Positions 1 through 5,903 of a stretch of DNA of 6,549 nucleotides are shown here, in pieces; position 1 is the stretch's first letter; every line of letters starts with the position of its first letter. The stretch spans positions 1 through 6,549 of the forward strand of contig JACQGW010000443.1 of the NCBI GenBank assembly GCA_016199325.1. Direction: 5' to 3'. The stretch is from Chloroflexota bacterium (GTDB lineage Bacteria > Chloroflexota > Dehalococcoidia > JACQGW01). Under the pieces are notes generated by a model. It saw only the letters and a program-made list of their open reading frames with translations. It had not been told where the DNA came from and did not search any database. Position numbers and translations under genes: made by a program.

Positions 1-92
1 GCGGCCTCCGCGTCTCCGCGTGCGGGTTTTCATGGGGGCTTTGCGGCGCGAACTGCGGCAAGAAGCCTGGTGTTGGACCGACTACGAGTCCG

Positions 93-602
93 TTGGAGAA
101 CGATCTCGTCACACTCGATCCGGCGAGCGAGGAGAACGTCGATCTCCTCATCAAGTGGACGCTCGATCCCGTCGCCCAGGGCCCGTACAAGCGGGTGCCG
201 GCGATGACTCCTGAGCAGCTCCGCGAGCTCTTCCTGCACGCTCCCGATCGCCGGTACTTCCTGATGAGCAGAACGGCCGACTGGAAGCCGCTCGGCCGGT
301 TCTATTACCGCGCCTACCGGTTCCACCCCGACCCCTTGAAGATCGACTATGATCTCAACATCATCATCGCCGATCCGACGGAGCGCGGGAAAGGGTACGG
401 GACGGCGGCGCAGGCGCTGGCGTCGGATTTCCTCCTCCGGCAGCCCGAGACGCACAGCGTCTTCGCCTTCACGTACGTGACGAACACGGCCGAGCAGTCG
501 GCCCTGCGAAAGGCGGGGTTTGTCGAAGCCAGCCTGCTGCCCTCGCCATACTATCGGGTCGATCCGCCAGGAATGCCAAGCATGCTGTTCGTGCGGCAGT
601 GA
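93..602 (+). CDS. GNAT-family N-acetyltransferase (RimJ/RimL-like)
   Basis: A 169-residue single-domain protein, the usual size for RimJ/RimL-type GNAT enzymes, which move the acetyl group of acetyl-CoA to an amine on a protein or small molecule. The acetyl-CoA pyrophosphate-binding motif A is clear: ADPTERGKGYG at residues 93-103, fitting R/Q-x-x-G-x-G/A. Motif B follows as TNTAEQSALRKAGF at residues 130-143, with the Asn and the terminal Gly-Phe typical of the family. The best start is a TTG at 93. No ATG or GTG lies upstream in frame, and the frame stays open to the left edge, so an upstream extension cannot be excluded. No clear Shine-Dalgarno precedes it. The acceptor substrate is unknown. 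It converges tail-to-tail with the LLM gene across a spacer holding palindromes. The fold assignment is firm and the exact start is not. Confidence 0.85.
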   Translation: MENDLVTLDPASEENVDLLIKWTLDPVAQGPYKRVPAMTPEQLRELFLHAPDRRYFLMSRTADWKPLGRFYYRAYRFHPDPLKIDYDLNIIIADPTERGKGYGTAAQALASDFLLRQPETHSVFAFTYVTNTAEQSALRKAGFVEASLLPSPYYRVDPPGMPSMLFVRQ

Positions 603-664
603 CAACAGGTCATGCCGCTTCCGGCTAAAGCCTGGGTGCGTCTGACAGTATCACCGGTTGGTCG

Positions 665-714
665 GGCCCGTCATGGTCGTGCTGAGCCGCAGTGGACCAT
701 CGCCGATCCGGGCC
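665..714. repeat. Degenerate hairpin repeat sharing a core with the 726-807 palindrome
   Basis: Nested inverted repeats: GGCCCG (665-670) pairs with CGGGCC (709-714), and ATGGTC (673-678) with GACCAT (695-700). The apex carries CTGAGCCGCAGTG (682-694), which recurs as CTGAGCCGCAGCG in the left arm of the next repeat (732-744) and, inverted, in its right arm (789-801). It looks like a decayed or recombined copy of the same repeat family. The rest of 603-664 holds no gene; it contains a small GGCTAAAGCC palindrome (near 623-632). Confidence 0.5.
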
Positions 715-725
715 GCTCCCCATCC

Positions 726-807
726 GTCAGGCTGAGCCGCAGCGAAGCATCTCCCTGGACGCTGTTCGTTCAGCCCGGGGAGATGCTTCACTGCGGCTCA
801 GCCTGAC
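726..807. repeat. Long palindromic (REP-like) intergenic repeat
   Basis: Two 30-base arms, 726-755 and 778-807, are reverse complements with one mismatch (C743 against A790), around a 22-base loop (756-777). The arms begin GTCAGGCTGAGCCGC and run into GAAGCATCTCCC. This resembles dispersed intergenic repeats common in high-GC environmental genomes. It lies between two convergent genes (ends 602 and 924), so transcripts from either side would fold here. There is no T-run on either side, so it is not a canonical intrinsic terminator, though it may slow polymerase or protect mRNA ends. The remaining spacer, 808-923, shows no feature. Confidence 0.8.
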
Positions 808-923
808 AAGGGGTGGTCGGGTCGATCAACTGGACTTGGAATCACTACAGACGGTTGATGGTGCGATGCCCTGGCCGGCCGAACCGAGGCGAGGGCGACG
901 CGACGAACGGGCCACACGGAGAG

Positions 924-1796
924 CTACTTGACGAACTCGTCGGCGAACCGGCGCATCTGCTCGTGCCACTCCGGGATCGACCTGCCTGGGAAATCGACGA
1001 GCAGCTCGCTCAGGCCGGCGTCGGCGTAGGCGGCAAGGTCCTGGGCGATCTGCTCCGCCGAGCCCTGGAGCGGCCGGCGTTCATCGGTCGCGGGGCTGCC
1101 GAGGTGGATCGTCCCACGCATGGCGATGGCCGGTGGCTCCGGCCGGCCCTGCTGCGCCGACAGCGCCCGGAGATCGGTGGCGCCTTCGGCGGTCTCGGCC
1201 GGCGTCATCAGCGTGGGGTGCCAGACGGCGCCATACCGCACCGCCCGGCGCCGGGCGACTCGACTGCGACCGCCGATCCAGATGGGCGGATGCGGCTGCT
1301 GGACCGGCCGCGGCGAGAACTGTGCATTCTCGAAGGCGAAGTACTTGCCGTGGAAGCTCGTCGGCGCGGTCGTCCAGAGGGCGATCATCAGTTGCAGGTA
1401 CTCGTCGCTCATCGCCCCCCGCTCGTGGAACGGCACGCCCAGGATGCCGAACTCGCGCTCCATCCAGCCGACGCCGGCGCCAAACACGACGCGGCCCCCC
1501 GACAGTTGGTCGGCGGTCGCGATCAGCTTGGCGACGACGATGGGGTTTCGGTACGGTAGGATGATGACGCTCGTGCCGAGCCGGACCCGCCGGGTCACGG
1601 CGGCGGCGTACGCCAGCACCGCCAGCGGGTCGAGCATGTCGTGTCTGTAGACGATGTCGACGTCGGCCGGCACGATCAGGTGGTCCGTCACCCAGACGGA
1701 CGCGAACCCGAGATCTTCGGCCGCGACGACGAGGTCGCGGAGGGCGCCGACGTCGATCGGGCGCCCGTAGTGAGGAACACAGATACCAAACTGCAC
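924..1796 (-). CDS. Luciferase-like monooxygenase (LLM), probable F420-dependent oxidoreductase
   Basis: A 290-residue TIM-barrel flavin/F420 enzyme of the bacterial-luciferase superfamily. These enzymes use reduced FMN or coenzyme F420 to oxidise or reduce small organic substrates in the cytoplasm. Visible marks are MQFGICVPHYG at the N-terminus, VTDH (36-39), VRLGTSVIILPYRNP (71-85), LSGGR (98-102), FGAGVGWMEREF (105-116) and HPPIWIGG (169-176), all standard for the probable-F420 LLM branch. The start is GTG at 1796, supported by GGAGGA (1804-1809 on the complementary strand) 7 bases upstream. It is the last gene of the minus-strand cluster, 18 bp after the creatininase-like gene, so the two are almost certainly cotranscribed. 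Cofactor choice (F420 or FMN) and substrate cannot be settled from sequence. TAG is the stop. Confidence 0.88.
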   Translation of the reverse strand: MQFGICVPHYGRPIDVGALRDLVVAAEDLGFASVWVTDHLIVPADVDIVYRHDMLDPLAVLAYAAAVTRRVRLGTSVIILPYRNPIVVAKLIATADQLSGGRVVFGAGVGWMEREFGILGVPFHERGAMSDEYLQLMIALWTTAPTSFHGKYFAFENAQFSPRPVQQPHPPIWIGGRSRVARRRAVRYGAVWHPTLMTPAETAEGATDLRALSAQQGRPEPPAIAMRGTIHLGSPATDERRPLQGSAEQIAQDLAAYADAGLSELLVDFPGRSIPEWHEQMRRFADEFVK

Positions 1797-1814
1797 CTCT
1801 GTTTCCTCCGCCGC

Positions 1815-2621
1815 TCAGCGCGCCATCGGCGTCGCCAGGCTGGGGCTGGTCTCCCAGGTGACGAAGTCCTGGAGAAAGGCGGCCATGTCTTTGACGGTGG
1901 CGTCGAAGACAGCTTCGCCCTTCTCAGCCGTGGCGGGCACCGGATTGCCCATGACGCCGGTCGCCGTCGCATCGCGCATGTCGTAGGAGACGTGGACCGG
2001 GTACTGGAGCCGATGGGCGTGCCAGTCGAAGGCGGGATCGTTGCCGGCGCCGTCGGGCCGGCCCTCATCCTGCTTCACCCAGGCCGGTCGATGTGCCAGC
2101 ATCATCGACGTCTCGATGTCGTGGGCGTGGCCGCCGGACATGATCTTGCTGTCCTCCCGCACCCGCTGCCGCAGCTCTCGGCCAAACTCATAGGTGTTGG
2201 CAACGGCGATCAGGAGGTCGCGGCGGTCGCCGTACTCCGTCTTGAGCTCGCGGAGGGCCAGTTGCGCCGGCATCAGGTTGCCGCCGTGGCCGTTGGCGAG
2301 GCAGATGCGGTGGGCACCGGCGGTGATGAGGGAGCGGGCGACAGCCTTCAGCACGTCGGCGTACGGCCGGGCGTCCAGGCTGACCGTGCCGGGGAAGTGG
2401 CGGTGATGGGGCGAGTGGCCGATCCAGAGCGTCGGCACCATCACGACGGTCTCCGGCAGGAGCGCCTCGACCCGCGCGACAAGGGCGTCGACGACCTGAG
2501 CGTCGGTCGATACAGGGAGGTGGGGACCATGCTGCTCGAATGAGCCCAGCGGAACGACAAAGACGACCCTCTCCATGTCCAGATCGCGAACCTGTGGCCA
2601 TCGCAACGATTCCAGTCGCAT
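1815..2621 (-). CDS. Creatininase-family amidohydrolase
   Basis: A 268-residue metal-dependent hydrolase of the creatininase superfamily, which includes creatinine amidohydrolase, the riboflavin/F420-pathway formamide hydrolase ArfB and the mycofactocin peptidase MftE. The metal-site block PLGSFEQHGPHLPVSTD (24-40) is intact, with E29, H31 and D40 spaced as in creatininase (E34, H36, D45). NGHGGN (110-115) gives the next histidine, H112. The late motif reads GGHAHDIETSMML (163-175); many relatives have H-A-G-E in place of H-A-H-D, a possible specificity change. The start ATG at 2621 has AAGGAG (2629-2634, complementary strand) 7 bases upstream. It follows glcE by 42 bp and precedes the LLM gene by 18 bp. 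True creatininase activity is only one option; a lactam, formamide or peptide substrate is equally possible. Confidence 0.88.
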   Translation of the reverse strand: MRLESLRWPQVRDLDMERVVFVVPLGSFEQHGPHLPVSTDAQVVDALVARVEALLPETVVMVPTLWIGHSPHHRHFPGTVSLDARPYADVLKAVARSLITAGAHRICLANGHGGNLMPAQLALRELKTEYGDRRDLLIAVANTYEFGRELRQRVREDSKIMSGGHAHDIETSMMLAHRPAWVKQDEGRPDGAGNDPAFDWHAHRLQYPVHVSYDMRDATATGVMGNPVPATAEKGEAVFDATVKDMAAFLQDFVTWETSPSLATPMAR

Positions 2622-2640
2622 CGCTCATCTCCTTACTGTT

Positions 2641-2667
2641 CTTATGGCTGTTCGTGTGGACTGTCAA
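2641..2667 (-). promoter_or_regulatory. Candidate internal promoter for the creatininase-LLM pair
   Basis: On the minus strand a perfect TTGACA (2667-2662) overlaps the TGA stop of glcE. It is followed at 15 bp by CATAAG (2646-2641), or at 17 bp by TAAGAA (2644-2639). Transcription would start just at or above the AAGGAG ribosome site of the creatininase gene. The -35 is excellent and the -10 is weak, so this may only supplement read-through from the glcD promoter. Confidence 0.35.
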
Positions 2668-4127
2668 CGTGGGCGAAAGGGGTAGCGACCGGGGTTCAGG
2701 ATACCGGCGGGATCGAACTGGGCCTTGATCGCCTGCATCAACCGGAGCTGATCGCCGAGCGGCCCCCAGACGTCCAGCCCCTCCTTGAGCGCCGGCGGAC
2801 ACGACTCGACGACGAGCCAGCCGCCGAGCGCCGTCAGGCGCGCCCGAAGGGCGCCGACGAGCGCGGCAAGCCCGGCTTCGCCCTCGCCGGCATCTCGCCA
2901 GACCGTTCGGACGACGCCGCTGCCGCACTGCCCCCGACTGGCGCCGGTCCTGCCAAGGGAAGTGCCAACGTGCTCGACAGCGGCGAGCACGCCCCCGAGC
3001 TGGGAGGGCAGCGCGCCGGCGCGGGTGACGACGGCGTCGGGCGGGGCCGGCTGCTGGACAGACTGCCAGAGCGCGTCGGCTGCGGCGTCCCCCAGCCGTT
3101 CGACGGCCATCGCGCCGGCCTCCGTGGCGGCGGCGGTGAACTCGCGCTCCAGCCGCGCCAGCATGGCCGGCGTGCCGCCGGCGCGGGCGGCGACGGCGTA
3201 GCGGGCGGCCCTCACCCCCGGCCCCTCTCCCGCAGGCGGGAGAGGGGAGACGAAGGAGGAGTCAGCTCTCGTCCCCGGCCCCTCACCCCCGGCCCCTCTC
3301 CTGCTGGCGGGAGAGGGGCCGGGAGTGAGGGCCGGCCTCCCCGTCCCCTCTGCCGCAGAGAGTGGGAGGACGGAGGTAGGGCCGGCGCCGAGGGCGCCGA
3401 TGTCCAGAACGTCGAGCGCGCGGAAGGGCAGGCCGCGGCGCATCACGGCTGCGGCGGCTCGCTGGGCCGTGTCGGCGTCGGGCACGGCGGCGACGAGCGT
3501 CTGCCAGTCCGCCGGCAGCGGCGAGACCTTCAGTGAGAGCTCGACGACGACGCCGAGCGTGCCAAACGAGCCGATCAGGAGCTTGGCCAGGTCGTAGCCG
3601 GCGACGTTCTTCACGACCCGTCCGCCGGTTCGGGCAACTGTGCCGTCGGCCAGGACGAAGCGCGCGCCGAGGACGAAGTCCCGTGCCGTGCCGTAGCCGA
3701 ATCGGAGCGATCCGCTCGCCCCGGTGGCGACGACGCCGCCGATGGTCGCGGTCGGCGGAAGAGGCGGGTCGAGGGGCAGAAATTGCCGATGCCGGGCAAG
3801 CTCGGTCTGGAGACGCCCCAGCGGCACCCCGGCCTCGACCGTGATGGTCAGGTCGGCGGGCTCGCACTCGACGATCCGGTCGAGCCGGCCGAGCGCCAGA
3901 ACGAGGTCGAGCCGGTCCAGCCGGCCGCCCCAGCTCCGCTGCGTCCCCCCGCCCAGCGACGCGACCGCGAGCTGCGCAGCCGTCGCCGCCCGCAGCACGG
4001 CGGCCACGCCGTCGACCGTCGCGGGTCGGCAGGCCATGGTCGGTGTCCGGCCGTCGATCTCAAGATCTGGCAATTCCGATTCTATGGCGATCTCCTCGGG
4101 GCTGAGCAACGATAGCAGATCGTTCAT
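2664..4127 (-). CDS. glcE: FAD-binding oxidase, glycolate oxidase subunit GlcE-like, with repeat-derived insert
   Basis: A 487-residue FAD_binding_4 (PCMH/VAO-type) protein resembling GlcE, the second flavin-binding subunit of glycolate oxidase. FAD-site motifs are present: SLGGGTQRSWGG (57-68), TATIGGVVATGASG (126-139), RFGYGTARDFVLG (142-154) and RVVKNVAGYDLAKL followed by GSFGTLG (170-192). The C-terminus carries AQFDPAGILNPGRY, typical of FAD-linked oxidases. GlcE proteins usually run about 350-430 residues; the excess is partly a Pro/Gly/Arg insert at about 266-307 encoded by two palindromic DNA repeats. ATG 4127 is the preferred start because it overlaps the preceding gene's TGA as ATGA, which suggests translational coupling; an upstream in-frame TTG at 4166 is less likely. 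The partner glcD lies upstream, and no glcF is in the window. The insert falls between the FAD domain and the C-terminal part, so the protein may still fold. Confidence 0.85.
   Translation of the reverse strand: MNDLLSLLSPEEIAIESELPDLEIDGRTPTMACRPATVDGVAAVLRAATAAQLAVASLGGGTQRSWGGRLDRLDLVLALGRLDRIVECEPADLTITVEAGVPLGRLQTELARHRQFLPLDPPLPPTATIGGVVATGASGSLRFGYGTARDFVLGARFVLADGTVARTGGRVVKNVAGYDLAKLLIGSFGTLGVVVELSLKVSPLPADWQTLVAAVPDADTAQRAAAAVMRRGLPFRALDVLDIGALGAGPTSVLPLSAAEGTGRPALTPGPSPASRRGAGGEGPGTRADSSFVSPLPPAGEGPGVRAARYAVAARAGGTPAMLARLEREFTAAATEAGAMAVERLGDAAADALWQSVQQPAPPDAVVTRAGALPSQLGGVLAAVEHVGTSLGRTGASRGQCGSGVVRTVWRDAGEGEAGLAALVGALRARLTALGGWLVVESCPPALKEGLDVWGPLGDQLRLMQAIKAQFDPAGILNPGRYPFRPR
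3211..3247. repeat. Palindromic repeat copy 1 inside glcE
   Basis: A 37-bp unit beginning CTCACCCCCGGCCCC. Its core arms CCCCTCTCCCG (3222-3232) and CGGGAGAGGGG (3237-3247) form an 11-bp perfect stem with a 4-base loop. It matches 35 of 37 positions with 3282-3318. In the glcE frame it encodes SPLPPAGEGPGVRA. This is a widespread type of intergenic palindrome, familiar from its translated form LTPGPSP, here found within a gene. Confidence 0.85.
3280..3331. repeat. Palindromic repeat copy 2 inside glcE
   Basis: A longer version of the same repeat. Arms 3280-3303 and 3308-3331 pair over about 24 bp with one mismatch (C3287/A3324) and one G-T wobble (3302/3309), around a 4-base loop. It is in the same orientation as copy 1 and offset by 71 bp, so it reads in a different codon phase and encodes LTPGPSPASRRGAGGEG. 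Next to it, 3341-3373 shows a weaker inverted repeat (CCGTCC with GGACGG) that may be a decayed third element. Confidence 0.85.
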
Positions 4128-4348
4128 CCCGCCAGTGTACCCACAACTGGTTCTCTCGGTTGCCAACGCGGGTTGAGCAGGAACGCCAGGAAGTCAGAAT
4201 GGCGCAGCTCCTGTCGAAGCGCGCCCACGGCCTCGGAGATGTTGAACTGGTCCAGCAGCGCTTCGAGCCTTTCAAGGTCCGGATTATCCACGACCAGGAC
4301 CTCCAACGCCTGCCGGTCGAGCCCACCTGTCGAGGCATTTCCTTCCAT
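4124..4348 (-). CDS. Small protein resembling a truncated N-terminus of PD-(D/E)XK (PDDEXK_4-like) proteins
   Basis: A 74-residue reading frame (ATG 4348, stop TGA 4126-4124). Residues about 24-58 read DLERLEALLDQFNISEAVG and then LRQELRHSDFLAFLLNP, which I recognise as the N-terminal helical lead-in of PD-(D/E)XK nuclease-superfamily proteins, where HSDFLAxLLxP is usually followed by a long catalytic domain. Here the similarity stops at LLNP, and 16 unrelated residues lead to the stop. No catalytic D...(D/E)xK is present, so it is probably a remnant. The stop overlaps the glcE start (ATGA) and the start lies 53 bp after glcD, so it sits inside the operon. No clear Shine-Dalgarno was seen. 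A TTG at 4378 would add ten residues. It could also be a retained small protein with a coupling role. The family link is from memory of the motif, not a search. Confidence 0.5.
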   Translation of the reverse strand: MEGNASTGGLDRQALEVLVVDNPDLERLEALLDQFNISEAVGALRQELRHSDFLAFLLNPRWQPREPVVGTLAG

Positions 4349-4376
4349 GATAGCTTCGTCCCGACCGTACCCCCCC

Positions 4377-4411
4377 AACCTTGAACCCTGAACCTTGAAC
4401 CTTAAACCTCA
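4377..4411. repeat. Heptanucleotide tandem repeat (AACCTTG-type, 5 units)
   Basis: Five consecutive 7-bp units on the plus strand: AACCTTG, AACCCTG, AACCTTG, AACCTTA, AACCTCA. The glcD stop codon (TAA on the minus strand, 4404-4402) is formed by the fourth unit. Such arrays are prone to slippage and are often seen between genes of high-GC environmental bacteria. Confidence 0.85.
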
Positions 4412-5811
4412 GCCCCCGACCCCTGGCCCCCGACCCCCGCCCCCCTCGGGAACACCTTTCCAGGGTTGAACAGGTCGGACGGGTCCAGCGCCTGCTTGAG
4501 CCGGAGCATCGTCGCCAGGTCGGCCTCGCTGTAGATCAGCGGCATGTACTCCTGTTTCTCCAGGCCAATGCCGTGCTCGCCGCTGATGGTGCCGCCCGCC
4601 TCCACACAGACCCGCAGGATCTCCTCGCCGGCCGCGATCACGCGCTCCAGGATGCCGGGCTCACGGACGTCGAACAGGATCGTCGGGTGGAGGTTGCCGT
4701 CGCCGGCGTGGAAGACGTTCGAGATGGGGAGGCTCCAGCGCCGGCCGATCTCCTGGACCTTCGCCATGGCCATCGGGAGCTTGCTCCGGGGAACGGCCCC
4801 GTCCTGGATGTAGTAGTTGGGCGCGATCCGGCCGAGCGCGCCCGCCGCCCCCTTGCGGCCCCGCCAGAGCAGCTCACGCTGCTCCTCGGCGGCCGCCATC
4901 TGGAGCGCGCGGACGCCGCGCGTCCGACAGATCGCCTCGACTGCGGCGGCCTCCTCGGCGACCCCGTCGGCAAGCCCCTCGATCTCGATGAGGAGCACCG
5001 CGCCGGCGTCCTCCGGATAGCCGGCGTGGACGGCCGCTTCCACGGCACGCAGGGTCAACTGGTCGATCATCTCCAGCGCCGTCGGAATGATCCCGGCCGC
5101 AATGATGGCGGACACCGTCTCGCTGGCCTGGTCGATGGTATCGAAGATGGCGAGGAACGTATGCACGGCCTCCGGCCGCCGCATGAGCCGGACGGCGACC
5201 TTCGTGACGATGCCGAGCGTGCCCTCCGACCCGACCATCGCCCCGACGAGGTCATAGCCCGGCCGGTCGCCGGTGAGGCTGCCGAGCCAGACGATCTCGC
5301 CATCGGCGAGGACGACTTCCAGCCCGAGGACGTGGTTGGTCGTGACGCCGTGCGCCAGACAGTGCGGCCCGCCGGCGTTTTCGGCGACGTTGCCGCCGAT
5401 CGTCGACGCCCGCTGGCTCGCCGGGTCGGGCGCGAAGAAGTAGCCGTCCGGTGCGACGGCGCGGGTGAGCTCCAGGTTGATGAGCCCCGGCTCGACGACT
5501 GCGACCCGATTGGCGAGGTCAATCGAGAGAATGCGGTTCAGGCGGCTGGTGGCGACGACGATGCCGCCGCGGATGGGCACCGCGCCGCCCGAGAGCCCCG
5601 TCCCGGCGCCGCGCGCGACGACCGGCAGCCCGCGGGCGCGGGCCAGCCGGACGACGGCGGCAACCTGCTCGGCCGACGGCGGGAAGACCACCGCCTGGGG
5701 CGGCGCCTGGACGAGGTAGACGTCGTACGCGTAGGCGGCGAGCTCGACCGGATCGCAGAGGACACCATCGGGACCGACAATCGCACTGAGAGCTGCCTGG
5801 AGGCCATCCAT
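4402..5811 (-). CDS. glcD: FAD-binding oxidase, glycolate oxidase subunit GlcD-like
   Basis: A 469-residue FAD_binding_4 plus FAD-oxidase_C protein of the GlcD/D-lactate dehydrogenase family, which oxidises 2-hydroxy acids (glycolate, D-lactate) to 2-oxo acids. The flavin pyrophosphate loop is RGAGTGLSGG (67-76). GGNVAENAGGPHC follows, and MVGSEGTLGIVT closes the FAD domain. The C-terminal domain has the metal/substrate site HAGDGNLHP (368-376) and SGEHGIG (410-416), then LFNPGK (447-452), where most homologues end shortly after. The last 13 residues are low-complexity and encoded by tandem repeats. ATG 5811 is chosen because family members start near the LQAALSAIVG segment and a strong promoter sits directly before it. 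Upstream in-frame starts (ATG 5862, GTG 5880) would lie across or ahead of that promoter. It is the first gene of the minus-strand cluster, paired with glcE. The exact hydroxy acid is not determined. Confidence 0.9.
   Translation of the reverse strand: MDGLQAALSAIVGPDGVLCDPVELAAYAYDVYLVQAPPQAVVFPPSAEQVAAVVRLARARGLPVVARGAGTGLSGGAVPIRGGIVVATSRLNRILSIDLANRVAVVEPGLINLELTRAVAPDGYFFAPDPASQRASTIGGNVAENAGGPHCLAHGVTTNHVLGLEVVLADGEIVWLGSLTGDRPGYDLVGAMVGSEGTLGIVTKVAVRLMRRPEAVHTFLAIFDTIDQASETVSAIIAAGIIPTALEMIDQLTLRAVEAAVHAGYPEDAGAVLLIEIEGLADGVAEEAAAVEAICRTRGVRALQMAAAEEQRELLWRGRKGAAGALGRIAPNYYIQDGAVPRSKLPMAMAKVQEIGRRWSLPISNVFHAGDGNLHPTILFDVREPGILERVIAAGEEILRVCVEAGGTISGEHGIGLEKQEYMPLIYSEADLATMLRLKQALDPSDLFNPGKVFPRGAGVGGQGSGAEV
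4412..4439. repeat. 14-bp direct repeat (two units) encoding the GlcD tail
   Basis: Two adjacent units, GCCCCCGACCCCTG (4412-4425) and GCCCCCGACCCCCG (4426-4439), differ at one base. They abut the heptanucleotide array. On the coding strand they give most of the Gly-rich end of GlcD (VGGQGSGAEV). Confidence 0.8.
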
Positions 5812-5817
5812 AACTCG

Positions 5818-5846
5818 ACTGTAACACCCGGACCGGGGTGTGTCAA
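5818..5846 (-). promoter_or_regulatory. Predicted sigma-70-type promoter of glcD, likely leaderless
   Basis: On the minus strand a perfect TTGACA (5846-5841) is separated by exactly 17 bp from TACAGT (5823-5818), which matches four of six -10 positions. Transcription would begin about 7 bases further on, at or next to the A of the glcD ATG (5811). This leaves essentially no 5' leader and agrees with the absence of a Shine-Dalgarno sequence. Drives glcD and probably the whole cluster. Confidence 0.6.
5824..5841. promoter_or_regulatory. Candidate operator palindrome in the glcD promoter spacer
   Basis: ACACCC (5824-5829) and GGGTGT (5836-5841) form a perfect 6-bp inverted repeat around GGACCG, 18 bp in all. 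It fills the spacer between the predicted -35 and -10, where a bound repressor would block polymerase. No regulator gene of a known operator-binding family is in the window, so the binding protein is unknown. A chance palindrome is possible. Confidence 0.4.
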
Positions 5847-5903
5847 GGCGACCGGCAGCCATCTGGCAAGGTTCTTGCACGCCTGGCGGCTGGAGAGACT
5901 TCG

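Noticed and set aside
726..807. Intrinsic terminator
   Set aside because: The stem is strong but no T-run follows on either strand, so it is listed as a repeat.
813..1559. 248-residue plus-strand open frame opposite the LLM gene
   Set aside because: Shadow of a well-supported gene on the other strand; no motif, no ribosome site.
1641..2543. 300-residue plus-strand open frame opposite the creatininase and LLM genes
   Set aside because: It lies antisense to two genes with clear family motifs and ribosome sites. The protein shows no recognisable domain and looks like a high-GC mirror frame.
3211..3331. CRISPR array or two-unit cassette
   Set aside because: Only two copies, strongly palindromic, inside an open coding frame, with no cas genes; it fits a dispersed palindromic repeat better.
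4128..4166. N-terminal extension of glcE from a TTG at 4166
   Set aside because: The ATG at 4127 overlaps the preceding stop as ATGA and gives a more typical start; the extension would be read from the neighbouring gene's sequence.
5812..5880. Longer glcD starting at GTG 5880 or ATG 5862
   Set aside because: The extra residues have no family similarity that I recognise and would run through a strong promoter that points to ATG 5811.
5838..5903. Longer response regulator starting at 5838
   Set aside because: The ATG at 5904 has a good ribosome site, and the longer start would fall inside the glcD promoter.
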